Made by a program: the position numbers and the translations under genes. The notes under the pieces are model-generated. The model did no database searches. It saw nothing but the letters and a program-made list of their open reading frames with translations, and was not told where the DNA came from. From contig CAITIQ010000057.1 in assembly GCA_903892415.1 (NCBI GenBank), positions 18,757-82,756 of the forward strand: a DNA stretch of 64,000 bases, read 5' to 3'. This document shows positions 42,777 to 51,509 of this stretch, one piece after another. This DNA comes from an uncultured delta proteobacterium (GTDB taxonomy: Bacteria > Myxococcota_A > Polyangia > Polyangiales > Polyangiaceae). Within the stretch, counting starts at the first letter, position 1. Every line of letters begins with the position of its first letter.

Positions 42777-44525
42777 CTAAGCGGGGCGAGGGCCCGTAGG
42801 CGGTTGCCAGTTGTCTGCGCGCAGACGACCTTCATCGGTGCCTCGAACAGCGACCAAATTCGTTCCAGCCATCACTGCACCTCGGTCGATGAAGGCGTGA
42901 AGGTTGGCCGACGAAAGATCAGCCGACGAAAGATCGGCGGCTGCAAAGTTCGCCTTCGAGAGGTCCGACCGATTCATGCGAGCCGAGTGGAAGTTTGCCT
43001 TCTCGGCCTGGGCATCGACCCAGAGCGACTCGCGCAGATCGGCACCGGCGAAGTTGGCGACCATCGCCTGCGCCGCGCTGAAGGTGGCATAGCGAAGCTT
43101 GGCCTTGGCGAACTTGGCGCCCTCCACATTGGCTTCGCCAAAGAAGGCCGCCTTACCATCGACTTCGCTGAAGTCGGCTTGCTGCGCCTTGCACGACTTG
43201 AGGTTCGCCTGACGCAGGTCTGCGCGGACAAACTTTGCTCGGAGCAGGTTGCAGTCGGAGAAGTCCGAGCCGAACAAGTTGCTCGCGGTGAAGTCGGCTT
43301 GAGCGAGGTCCATGCCCTTGAACGAGCACTTCTTGAAACTGCCGCCCGCAAGCTGGATTCCGCTGAGGTCCGTCTCGCCGAAATCCACGCTGTGAAAGGT
43401 GGCGCCGTCCAATTTCAGGTTCGAAAGCCGCGCGCCCTGCAGTTCCACGCCGTGCAACCGCGCGCGCGTCAGATCGGCGTCTTCCAGCGTCGCACCGTCC
43501 CAGACACACATCTCGACGTGCGTCGCTACGAGCTTGGCTCCCGTGAAGTCTGCTCCTGCGCAGGCGCAAAGCTGAAGGTGAAGGTTCGAGAGATCCACGG
43601 AGCGCAAGCGGGCCTCGCTGAGCACCGTCATCTTGAACCTGGCGCCTTCGAACGAGGCCCCCTCGAGATCCGCCTTTGCCAGCACGGTCATTTCGAGGTT
43701 TGCATTGCGAAAGAGCGCGTTCTTCAGGCTGAGCCCTTCGAAGACCGCGCCGGTGAGGTCCGCGTCATCGAAACAAAGGCTGACCGAAGGGCGCACGGCG
43801 AACTCCGGATCCCAAGCCGGTCGTTCACTGTCGGGCTGATCGCGGTCGGAGAGCCGCGCCTGTGAGAATACGCAATAGCGCAGCTTCTGCGGCAGCGAGG
43901 ACTCGCGCAGGTCGGCGCTGGCGAAGATCACGCTATCGAGATCGGCGTCCTCGAAGGTTGCTCCGCGTAGTTCAGCCTGCGCCAACACCACCTCGTGCGC
44001 GTGGACCTTCCTGAACGACGCTCCCGACATCTTGGATTCGGCAAACACGCCACCGTCGAGCGTGGCGCCGTCGAAGCGAGTCCGCTCACAGGTGTTCTTC
44101 GGCATGCGGACCCGCGTCAAATCAGCGTTGGCCAGGTCTGCGTCGCTGAGGTTCGACTCCACGACGACAGCCTCGGACCAGGTAGTGCTCTTGAGATCCG
44201 CACCACTCAAATCGGCGCGAATCAGCCGCGCCTTACCGAACTTGGCCCCAGCGGCTTTGACGCCATTCATGCTCGTCGACTGCAGCGTCGCGCCATTCAA
44301 CGATGCGCCTTTCAGGTTCGCTCCGCGCAGATCACAACCGTTGAAGGTGGAAGACCCCAAGTTGGCCTCACCGAGATCCGCGCCGGAGAAGTCACACTGA
44401 AAGAAGGAGACGCCGACCGCAGAGAGCCCAGTCAGGGTTGCATTGGGAAGGGCCGCGCCGATCACCATGCCAGGCGCAAGCGGCGTCTTCGTTTCGACAG
44501 CTCGCAATACGTCTTCCGCGTTCAC
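42777..44525 (-). CDS. Pentapeptide-repeat protein (entire length)
   Basis: Almost all 582 residues are A(D/N)LxX pentapeptide repeats, for example CDFSGADLGEANLGSSTFNG and ADLSSADLSSANL, which fold into a right-handed quadrilateral beta-helix. It overlaps the DUF2169 gene by 4 bp (ATGA), so the two are translationally coupled. Long pentapeptide proteins paired with DUF2169 are recurrent in T6SS-associated clusters and may act as adaptors for effector loading. A DNA-gyrase-protecting role of the Qnr type is unlikely at this length and in this context. Confidence 0.85.
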   Translation of the reverse strand: MNAEDVLRAVETKTPLAPGMVIGAALPNATLTGLSAVGVSFFQCDFSGADLGEANLGSSTFNGCDLRGANLKGASLNGATLQSTSMNGVKAAGAKFGKARLIRADLSGADLKSTTWSEAVVVESNLSDADLANADLTRVRMPKNTCERTRFDGATLDGGVFAESKMSGASFRKVHAHEVVLAQAELRGATFEDADLDSVIFASADLRESSLPQKLRYCVFSQARLSDRDQPDSERPAWDPEFAVRPSVSLCFDDADLTGAVFEGLSLKNALFRNANLEMTVLAKADLEGASFEGARFKMTVLSEARLRSVDLSNLHLQLCACAGADFTGAKLVATHVEMCVWDGATLEDADLTRARLHGVELQGARLSNLKLDGATFHSVDFGETDLSGIQLAGGSFKKCSFKGMDLAQADFTASNLFGSDFSDCNLLRAKFVRADLRQANLKSCKAQQADFSEVDGKAAFFGEANVEGAKFAKAKLRYATFSAAQAMVANFAGADLRESLWVDAQAEKANFHSARMNRSDLSKANFAAADLSSADLSSANLHAFIDRGAVMAGTNLVAVRGTDEGRLRADNWQPPTGPRPA

Positions 44526-46885
44526 GAGGCCTCCTCGGCGTTGCGAGTCGAATAGTTACAGCGCTCTAAGTTGGCTCCGGAAAAATTGGTATCCTGTCCG
44601 AAGGCTTCAACCAGCTTTGCATCGTACAAGTTGGCCTTCTGAAACCCCGCCTGTTCGAGCCGCGCCCGTGAGAGGTCAGCTCCGAGCAAGTTGGCGTGGT
44701 CAAAACGCGAACGCGAGAGGTCACTGCGATAGAAGCGCCCGAGGCTCAAGTCAGCGCCCCAGAATTCACACCCGCGTGCCTTTGCGCCTGAGAAATGCGA
44801 CTTCGAAACCATCGCCAACGTGAAGTCCGCACCATCAAGCTCGGCGTTGATTAGGTTCATCCGCTCCCCGTGGGCCCGTACGAATTTGGCCCCACCGAAG
44901 TTGGCTTCTTGCGCCGAGATGGCTCGCACCTCGGTCTTGGTCAGGTCGAGTCCGGTGGCCTTGCAGCGCGAGAATACGCAAGCACGTACGGAACCATTCG
45001 AGAAGTCCGCGTTCGTAAGGTCGGACTCTTCGAGATCGGTGCGGAAGAACTTGAGCCCACGACCTTTTACGCGCGCCAGCTTCGCCCTCGCGAACGCTGC
45101 CCACTCAGCCTGGGTGCCCTCGAAACACGCCTCTTCGAGCTCGGCGTCCTCGAAGAAGGCAAGCTCCAAGGTCGCTCCTGAGAAGTTCGCCGAGCGAGCT
45201 CGCAACCTCGCGCAGTTCGCCCGAGTGAAATCAACCTCGGAGAAGTCAGCACCTTCCGCCTCTGCTCGATAAAGGATGGCGCCGCGCAAACTCGCACCGC
45301 GAAGCTTGGTGCCGACCAACCTCGCCCGTGTCAGCACCGCTCCATCGAGCTTGGCTCCTGATAGATCCAAGCCCGAAAGGTCCTGGTCGGTGAAATCGCG
45401 ATCGATCAAGTTGGCATATGGACCTGGCGCGTCGGTCGATAGCGGCTCAGGAATGCTGTACTCGGGGTCGAGCGTCTTCCAGTTCGGGTCGAGCGGAAGG
45501 CTGTTGAGCTTCTCAAGCTGGGCAGCCTGCTCCGGCGTCAGCTTTTGGTCCTTGGTGCCCTCGAGACCGCGACTGAGGTCCGCCATCATTTGGCGCACGA
45601 CCTTGCGCAGGCCCATCGAGGGAACGGCTCCCGGCTTGGGCGCGAGCGGCGGAGGTGGCTCGTTCTCCTCGGCATCATCAATGCGCGAAAGCGCCTCGGC
45701 GAGCTTCTGGTTGGCCTCGGCCTGCTGGGGCTCATCCCCTCGCGTCTTGCCCGCCTCGGCCATAGCGATCGCCACATTCTTCGACACCCCTTGAAATTCT
45801 GCCGGGAGTTTCTTGGCCAACGCCGCGCTTACGACGTCGAGTTCTTGCGGTGCGTCTCCAGGGAACGTGGGCGCCGCGGCCGCCATCGATGCAAGCATCT
45901 CGGCACGAGCTTCTTCAAAGCCAACCGGGTCGCGCTCGAACTCCTCGAGTCTCACTTGGTACTCGCGATCACTCGCGATCTCTCCTAGCGGCTCGCAGGC
46001 AAGCAGCATCGACTTCACATCGGCGTAGTCGAGTTCACGAATCGGCAAGTGCCCTCGCCACGTGAGCGCGAGCGTGCCCTTGTCCAGGTCCGCGACGAGC
46101 GTATCCAACTGCAGAGAAAAGGATCGAAACTCACCGCTAACCATGCGAGCGAAGCCGCGCATTCGCACGCTGGGTAGCTTCGCCGAGAAGAGCGAGGCCT
46201 GCGGATGAAAGTTCTCGAAGCTGATGGTCTCGTCGCCTTTGAGAACGCCGGGTAGCTGCTGATCGGCTGGAGCCGCTTGGTGATACGTCCAGTCGAAGTC
46301 CTCGGCCACGAACGGCGCTCGTTGCTCTTTCCAAGCTTTGCCGTACCGCGTTCCCACCTTCTTTGCGCGCTCCGGCCAGTTCGGACTGATTGGCCCGAAC
46401 GACGACGCCACGTTGTGATTTCCGCGCGACCGAACGGGAGCGTCGAGCGCCTCGAGCTGTGGCAACTCGAGTGACGTGTGTCCGCGACCGCTCGGGTTAC
46501 CCGCAAATCCGGGGCCCCCATAAGCCATCGTCCAGTCCACCGGAACGGTGGTCATCGGTATTGGTTCCGACGCCTTCGAGCCCAAGGCGTCATCGGCCCA
46601 GGCGCGTAAGCCAACCACGCGCAAGCGCTTGCTGAGCCCGGCGATCGAAAAGCCCACCTCCGACTCTTTGACCGGCCGACCGCCCGGGGCGTGAAATGAG
46701 CCACGGACGAATACCTCGGCGTTGAGCTTGGCATCCGCGAAGTCGGTGGGAGCAAAACAAGCTCCCGTTCGATCATCGTCCTCGGGAGCAAACAAATCGC
46801 CGGAGGGGGGCAGCACGATCATCGAAAGGTCTCCAATAAGCTCGACGTTCGAGTTGCGATCAATCCGGCTCGAGCCCGATGCCAA
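44522..46885 (-). CDS. DUF2169 domain protein with C-terminal pentapeptide repeats
   Basis: The N-terminal 300 residues match DUF2169: AEVFVRGSFHAPGGRPVKES, KRLRVVGLRAW, DWTMAYGGPGFAGNPSGRG and AFVAEDFDWTYHQAAPADQQ, rich in invariant aromatic and Gly residues. A helical, acidic middle part (about 310-480) follows, and pentapeptide repeats fill about 490-787. DUF2169 proteins are thought to act as adaptors in T6SS effector delivery. The start overlaps the preceding gene by 26 bp and the stop overlaps the next start by 4 bp, so this is one operon. Confidence 0.85.
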   Translation of the reverse strand: MASGSSRIDRNSNVELIGDLSMIVLPPSGDLFAPEDDDRTGACFAPTDFADAKLNAEVFVRGSFHAPGGRPVKESEVGFSIAGLSKRLRVVGLRAWADDALGSKASEPIPMTTVPVDWTMAYGGPGFAGNPSGRGHTSLELPQLEALDAPVRSRGNHNVASSFGPISPNWPERAKKVGTRYGKAWKEQRAPFVAEDFDWTYHQAAPADQQLPGVLKGDETISFENFHPQASLFSAKLPSVRMRGFARMVSGEFRSFSLQLDTLVADLDKGTLALTWRGHLPIRELDYADVKSMLLACEPLGEIASDREYQVRLEEFERDPVGFEEARAEMLASMAAAAPTFPGDAPQELDVVSAALAKKLPAEFQGVSKNVAIAMAEAGKTRGDEPQQAEANQKLAEALSRIDDAEENEPPPPLAPKPGAVPSMGLRKVVRQMMADLSRGLEGTKDQKLTPEQAAQLEKLNSLPLDPNWKTLDPEYSIPEPLSTDAPGPYANLIDRDFTDQDLSGLDLSGAKLDGAVLTRARLVGTKLRGASLRGAILYRAEAEGADFSEVDFTRANCARLRARSANFSGATLELAFFEDAELEEACFEGTQAEWAAFARAKLARVKGRGLKFFRTDLEESDLTNADFSNGSVRACVFSRCKATGLDLTKTEVRAISAQEANFGGAKFVRAHGERMNLINAELDGADFTLAMVSKSHFSGAKARGCEFWGADLSLGRFYRSDLSRSRFDHANLLGADLSRARLEQAGFQKANLYDAKLVEAFGQDTNFSGANLERCNYSTRNAEEAS

Positions 46886-48182
46886 CCGAGGGCGCTGTGT
46901 GTTTCAACTGCAGCGCCAGTTTCTTTAGTTTGATACCGATCGTGTCTGCCTTGCCGGTCACCGTAAGCTGATTTGCAGCCGTCTCCCATGTGTCCTTCTT
47001 GAGCTTGTACTCAGTGCCCAGGTTGAAGGACCACTTGTTGCCAAAGCAGACCTCGACGTAACGAAGGCCGGCCTCGATCTCGAGAAATCCTAGTCCCGCT
47101 TTGACCTCGAGGCGCAAGATCGATACCTCGATGTCGGCCATGACGGCGCCGAGGATGAGCGACGACTTCGCCCCGGAGATCTCCACATCGCTGATCGCGC
47201 CAACCGTGGTCACGTTGGAGGTGACGCCGATGTTGCTAACGGTGGACAGCGCACCCGCGTGGAGGTTCTCGCTCATCGCGCCGACGTGTGTGCTCGAGTT
47301 GATGGTTGGAACAGGGGTTCCGACCTTGCCGGTGTTCTCGGTGATGCTGGTGCTTGCGTACGTATTGCTGGTGATGGTTCCAGCGTTCATCGTCTCGGTG
47401 GTTGAGGTTACGTAGGTCTCATCGGTCATCGTGGGGACCGGCTTGTTGCTGGAGCCGGTGTACGAATAGATGGCCGTGGCCCACGTCCGCTCGGTGATCG
47501 TCGGGTTCTTCTTCTTGGTGATTGGGGCGAGGATGCCAAGGGTGACATGGTCTTCGGGGTTCTCGGCGCCAGTGATCGATTCGATCGTATCGCCGTAGTT
47601 TTCCTCCTTGGTGTTGCCGTGGGTGATGTTGTGCGTGTCACCTTTCTCGCACAACTCGGTCACTTTCCAAGTGCCGTCCCAGGTCTGTACCCACTTGATC
47701 TCGTAGATGCTGTTTGGCGCTAGCGCAGCGTCTTGAATGTGTCCGCCTGAGGCATCCCAGCTTGCAGCGTTCTCCAGCGCATCCTGGCGGCCCAAGACCA
47801 CCATCTTGTAGTTACCGCGCACCACATCGATGCGGTCACCGACTACGGTACTGATGCGGTTGCCGTCGGTATGTTCGTGCCAGCCACCCTTGGTCAGAAA
47901 GCGCTCGGTCTCGGCCTTGCGTTGCGCCACAGTCAAGCTGTGGCCAGGGCCGGCGGTTCCCGCCGCACCTTCTACCGTTGCATGCGCAGCAGTGTCGTTC
48001 GGCCCGCGGTCGCGCTCGTCGTCGACAAACCCTTTACCGACGATCTCCTCGAGCAGCTCCCTCATCGGCGGAGTCGGGTCGGGCGACCCGATGCGCAAGA
48101 AGGAAGACCCGACGTTTCCCCCCGTCGAGGTCTGATGAGACGGAACATCGATAAGGAGGTACTTCTTGCCGGGATCGCTCAT
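46860..48182 (-). CDS. Repetitive beta-structured spike-like protein of the T6SS-associated module
   Basis: This 440-residue protein lacks the gp27/gp5 parts of VgrG but has VgrG-tail-like features. GNRISTVVGDRIDVVRGNYK repeats 'G..V.GD' units, followed by Thr/Ser-rich strand repeats (TYVTSTTETMNAGTIT, TYASTSITENTG) and alternating hydrophobic strands (VSILRLEVKAGLGFLEIEAG). This suggests a beta-helical or spike-associated structure. It is the first gene of the minus-strand run, 80 bp downstream of rlmH. No enzymatic motif is visible. Confidence 0.6.
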   Translation of the reverse strand: MSDPGKKYLLIDVPSHQTSTGGNVGSSFLRIGSPDPTPPMRELLEEIVGKGFVDDERDRGPNDTAAHATVEGAAGTAGPGHSLTVAQRKAETERFLTKGGWHEHTDGNRISTVVGDRIDVVRGNYKMVVLGRQDALENAASWDASGGHIQDAALAPNSIYEIKWVQTWDGTWKVTELCEKGDTHNITHGNTKEENYGDTIESITGAENPEDHVTLGILAPITKKKNPTITERTWATAIYSYTGSSNKPVPTMTDETYVTSTTETMNAGTITSNTYASTSITENTGKVGTPVPTINSSTHVGAMSENLHAGALSTVSNIGVTSNVTTVGAISDVEISGAKSSLILGAVMADIEVSILRLEVKAGLGFLEIEAGLRYVEVCFGNKWSFNLGTEYKLKKDTWETAANQLTVTGKADTIGIKLKKLALQLKHTAPSVGIGLEPD

Positions 48183-48245
48183 GGGCCCGGAGAATACGAG
48201 TTGCTGCGAATTGCTCCAACAGTGAAGCTGGCCGCCAAACGGTTT

Positions 48246-48259
48246 CCGCGATTTCGCGG
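48246..48259. terminator. Short GC hairpin after rlmH
   Basis: CCGCG-ATTT-CGCGG lies just beyond the rlmH stop on the minus strand and could end the proA-rsfS-rlmH transcript. The stem is only 5 bp and no T-tract follows, so the call is weak. Confidence 0.25.
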
Positions 48260-48262
48260 CCT

Positions 48263-48700
48263 CTACAGGCCGTACGGTTCGCCGCGGAGCAGCGTCATCG
48301 CCCGATAGAGCTGCTCATAGAGAAACAGGCGGGCCAGCCGATGCGGCAACGTCATTTGGGAAAGGCTGAGCACGTGAGCCGAGCGGTCCACCGTAACCTT
48401 GCCCAGCCCCTCTTTGCCACCGAGGGCGAAAGCCACGTTGCCTTTGCCTTGTTGCGTGAGCTTGTCGATGAAGCGCGAGAAAGCGATCGAATCGAGCTCT
48501 TTGCCGCGGCTGTCGAGCGAGACCAGGATGTCGTCCTTCGCGTGACGGCTGACTAGTGCGTCAACCGCCTCCGCGCTGCCATCTTCGATCTCGATTTCAC
48601 GCACCCCGACGTAGTGGCCGAGGCGCGTCTTGTATTCGTCAACGACGTGACGGAGCTTCTGGTCCTTGATCCGACCAACCGCCACGATGCTGAACCTCAC
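48263..48700 (-). CDS. rlmH: 23S rRNA (pseudouridine1915-N3)-methyltransferase RlmH
   Basis: RlmH is a SPOUT-class enzyme that methylates pseudouridine 1915 in helix 69 of 23S rRNA. The 145 residues show the family blocks VVDEYKTRLGHY, SLDSRGKELDS, FALGGKEGLG and LSLSQMTLPHRLARLFLYEQLYRA. The usual C-terminal PYH(R/K) ending is PYGL here, lacking the conserved histidine. The start overlaps the rsfS stop by 4 bp, a common arrangement. Confidence 0.93.
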   Translation of the reverse strand: MRFSIVAVGRIKDQKLRHVVDEYKTRLGHYVGVREIEIEDGSAEAVDALVSRHAKDDILVSLDSRGKELDSIAFSRFIDKLTQQGKGNVAFALGGKEGLGKVTVDRSAHVLSLSQMTLPHRLARLFLYEQLYRAMTLLRGEPYGL

Positions 48701-49452
48701 GAGAGCTTGGAACCGCCTCGCTCGTCAGCCACGCGCAGACGGCCTGCGTCGACCCAAAGGCCCTCGATGTCGTAGACCTTGCGCGTCTCCTCTTGGAATA
48801 CGTGCACGACGACGTCGTCGAAGTCCATCAGCACCCAGCTTGCGGTGCCCAACCCCTCGATGCTGAGCGGAGCCACCTTCAGCTTCTTCAGCGCCGCTTC
48901 GATGCCCATCGCGATCGCGTGGACGTGGCGATCGCTGGTGCCCGTCATGATCACCAAGAAATCGGCGTAGTCGACGCGACCCGAGACATCGATCACCTCG
49001 ATGCCGAGCGCCTTCTTGTCGAGGCCGCCGCCAGCGATCGCCAAAGCGAGCTTCTGACTGCGCTCGGACGCACCGGCTGGCGGAGGAGGCACGGAGCGCT
49101 TGCGGCTCGTTGCTTCTTCGCGCTTGGGGGACGCAGCGCCCAACGGCTTCTTTGTTGTCTCTTTGCGGCCGCTGAGAGCTTGCACGGTGGCCCGCGCCTT
49201 GATCTTGCGCTTCTCGAGGTCCCCGGCGGGCTTTGCTTTTACCCGACGTTTGGTGGTCTCTCCCGCTGCGTCCGGAACTTCACTGTGCGTCGCGCGAATC
49301 CGCGGACGTGCGCTGGTGGTCTTGGCCGTCGGCGTCTTGCGCGCAGCCGTCGTCTTGGCTCCGCGAGCCGCCGGCTTTGCCTTCGAGGGTCCATCCTCGT
49401 CGCTGCGCTTGCGAGGTGCGCTGGACTTTGCTGCCTTTTTTGTGATGCTCAA
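48697..49452 (-). CDS. rsfS: Ribosome silencing factor RsfS with basic N-terminal extension
   Basis: A TTG at 49452 lies seven bases after a GGAGG site and starts a 251-residue protein. The C-terminal 115 residues are RsfS, which binds ribosomal protein uL14 and blocks subunit joining: KKALGIEVIDVSGRVDYADF, IMTGTSDRHVHAIA, LGTASWVLMDFDDVVVHVF and YDIEGLW. The first 130 residues are an unusual Lys/Ala/Arg/Pro/Thr-rich region resembling histone H1 tails (KAKPAARGAKTTAARKTPTA). Normal RsfS proteins lack it. It could bind nucleic acid or the ribosome. Confidence 0.88.
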   Translation of the reverse strand: MSITKKAAKSSAPRKRSDEDGPSKAKPAARGAKTTAARKTPTAKTTSARPRIRATHSEVPDAAGETTKRRVKAKPAGDLEKRKIKARATVQALSGRKETTKKPLGAASPKREEATSRKRSVPPPPAGASERSQKLALAIAGGGLDKKALGIEVIDVSGRVDYADFLVIMTGTSDRHVHAIAMGIEAALKKLKVAPLSIEGLGTASWVLMDFDDVVVHVFQEETRKVYDIEGLWVDAGRLRVADERGGSKLS

Positions 49453-49520
49453 AACCGATCCTCCGAAACGAGAGTGCCAATCCGAACCAAGCGCCAAAGC
49501 GGCGCACGTTTCGCGACGCG

Positions 49521-50786
49521 CTAAGGCGTGCGAATCTGACCGTTTCCTTCGATAAACCACTTGAGGGTGGTCAAGTGAACCAAGCCCATGGGGCCGTAGG
49601 CATGGAGCTTCGACGTCGAGATGCCCATCTCAGCCCCGAGCCCGAGTTCTCCGCCGTCGTTGAACCTGGTCGAGGCGTTTACCACGACGCAGCTCGCGTC
49701 GACCTCGCGCTTCCAACGTTGGGCTCGCTCGAAGTCGCGCGTGATGATGCATTCAGTATGGTTCGACCCGTACTGCGCAATGTGCGCGAGGGCAGCCTCA
49801 AAGTTGGGTACGACCCGAACCGCCAAAATCTTGTCGAGGTACTCACAACCCCAGTCCGCTTCGGTCGCAGGCACGACCTCAATCAAACGCTGCACCTGCT
49901 CGTCCCCACGCAGCTCGAGCCCACGGGCCTTCAGCCCAGCCAACATTGGCAGGAACGCTGGCGCCTCAAGCTCGTCTACGAGCAGACACTCGAGGGCGTT
50001 GCAAACGCTGACGCGAGACAGCTTCGCGTTCTCTACGACCTTGAGCGCGAGCTCGAGATCGGCACCACGATCCACGAAGGTGTGACACACGCCCTTGTAG
50101 TGCTGAATCACCGGAACGCGCGCATGTTCGGTGACGAAGCGAATCAACCCCTCGCCGCCCCGCGGAATCACCAGATCAATCAGGCCAGTCAACGAAACCA
50201 GCTCGCGAATCGAGTCCCGATCCGTGTTGGTAACCACGCTCAGCGCGGCCGTCGGAAGACCTGCCTCGGCAAGGGCGGCGTGCCCGATCATCGCCAGAGC
50301 AGCGTTGGACCGCACGGCCTCCTTACCGCCGCGCATGATCACCGCGTTGCCCGACTTCAAGGTGAGCGCAAACGCCTCGATGGTCACGTTCGGCCGAGCC
50401 TCGTAGATCATCGCGATCACCCCCAGCGGTGCGCGGACCTGGCCAACCAAGAGCCCGTTGGGACGCATCGTTGCGTGGGTTACCTCTCCCACCGGATCGT
50501 CAGCGCCGGCGATCTCGAGGACTGCCGTTGCCATCGCCCGTACCCGATTTGGATCGAGCTTCAATCGGTCGAGCATGGGCCCGGCCACCCCGTTGGCTTC
50601 GGCTGCCGCGAGGTCCTCGAGATTGGCTTTAAACAGCGGTCCACTCGGCTGCTCTGCTGCCTCAAGCAGTCGTCCAGCGAGATTTCGCAGCGCCTGATCC
50701 TTGATGGTTCGCGCGACGGCTGCGAGCTCACGCGAGGCGCGGCGCGCGTTTCGCGCAAGGTCAGGCAAGGAGGGAACCACAGTCAC
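49521..50786 (-). CDS. proA: Glutamate-5-semialdehyde dehydrogenase ProA
   Basis: ProA reduces gamma-glutamyl phosphate to glutamate semialdehyde in proline synthesis. The 421 residues have the family blocks RAPLGVIAMIYEARPNVT, NAVIMRGGKEA, DLVIPRGGEGLI, the catalytic Cys262 in SRVSVCNALECLLV, and FNDGGELGLGAEMGIST. It precedes rsfS and rlmH on the same strand (68-bp gap), a gene order common in proteobacteria. No proB is seen in the window. It is divergent from a small lipoprotein gene across 87 bp. Confidence 0.96.
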   Translation of the reverse strand: MTVVPSLPDLARNARRASRELAAVARTIKDQALRNLAGRLLEAAEQPSGPLFKANLEDLAAAEANGVAGPMLDRLKLDPNRVRAMATAVLEIAGADDPVGEVTHATMRPNGLLVGQVRAPLGVIAMIYEARPNVTIEAFALTLKSGNAVIMRGGKEAVRSNAALAMIGHAALAEAGLPTAALSVVTNTDRDSIRELVSLTGLIDLVIPRGGEGLIRFVTEHARVPVIQHYKGVCHTFVDRGADLELALKVVENAKLSRVSVCNALECLLVDELEAPAFLPMLAGLKARGLELRGDEQVQRLIEVVPATEADWGCEYLDKILAVRVVPNFEAALAHIAQYGSNHTECIITRDFERAQRWKREVDASCVVVNASTRFNDGGELGLGAEMGISTSKLHAYGPMGLVHLTTLKWFIEGNGQIRTP

Positions 50787-50873
50787 TGGAGCGCTTTACT
50801 CGTTTGTGTGCTCCGCCACCAGTGGCTGGCTGCACTGTTACTCCGGCTTGGATCCGCTAAGCTCCTGCGCTCA

Positions 50874-51173
50874 ATGAAGCGCCTCTTCGTGAGCTGCGGT
50901 CTGGGCTTGAGTCTCGCAGCAACTGCTTGCGGCACCGAATTCAAAGCCGATGATCCGCCCAATCCCGCCGTCTCCCTCGCAGCCGCGGCGAAAGACGCTG
51001 TCGGCTACAAAGTTCCCCCCGCTCCTTCGGTGCCGCCAAAGCAACCAACGATGAAGCCTGGTCCTGGGATGAAGGGTGGACCCAAGCCGCCGCCGCCGCA
51101 GCCTGTCGAAGCATTCGATCCGAATCCGAGCCCGTCCGCCGTTGATTCGGGCAGCTTGGAGGCTGAACGATAG
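50874..51173 (+). CDS. Small Pro-rich lipoprotein
   Basis: ATG 50874 begins a 99-residue protein with a signal peptide ending in LAATACGTE. The rest is a low-complexity Pro/Lys/Ala-rich tail (VPPKQPTMKPGPGMKGGPK). It is probably a cell-envelope spacer protein with no enzymatic role. It ends exactly where the convergent small lipoprotein gene ends, with no gap. Confidence 0.65.
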   Translation: MKRLFVSCGLGLSLAATACGTEFKADDPPNPAVSLAAAAKDAVGYKVPPAPSVPPKQPTMKPGPGMKGGPKPPPPQPVEAFDPNPSPSAVDSGSLEAER

Positions 51174-51443
51174 CTACGGAGCGCTCGGCGCCGAGCTTTG
51201 GGTCTCCGGCTGTGCGCCGCCCAAACTCCGGCAGGCCATCAGCTTGCGCTCACAATATCGGCCGTCTCCGCAATCTTCGTCGGCGCTACACTCCACACAG
51301 CGAAGATCCGAGCAGTGTTTGCCGACCTCCTTCTCACAGTCGCTGTCCTCCTGACACACCGGAAATCGAGCATCGCGACACGAGAGCGACGAAAGAGCCG
51401 AGAGCGAGAGCAACAGAGCCACAGCCATGAAGCGCGAGATCAT
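51174..51443 (-). CDS. Small cysteine-rich lipoprotein
   Basis: ATG 51443 starts an 89-residue protein with a signal peptide ending in SSLSCRDA. The mature part has ten cysteines in a regular disulfide-type pattern (CQEDSDCEKEVGKHCSDLRC, CSADEDCGDGRYCERKLMAC), like small EGF- or Dickkopf-like modules of myxobacterial surface proteins. Function unknown. Confidence 0.65.
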   Translation of the reverse strand: MISRFMAVALLLSLSALSSLSCRDARFPVCQEDSDCEKEVGKHCSDLRCVECSADEDCGDGRYCERKLMACRSLGGAQPETQSSAPSAP

Positions 51444-51509
51444 GACCGGCCATTCTAGTCTGCTGCGTGTGATTGGAGCCAGCACCACACCGTGCTACCG
51501 CCCTGCGCG

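Noticed and set aside
42777..44525. Qnr-like gyrase-protecting pentapeptide protein
   Set aside because: The protein is far longer than Qnr, is coupled to a DUF2169 gene and lies in a secretion-associated operon.
49575..50870. Long plus-strand frame opposite proA
   Set aside because: It is antisense to proA. Only its end, from ATG 50874, has a signal peptide and a plausible gene.
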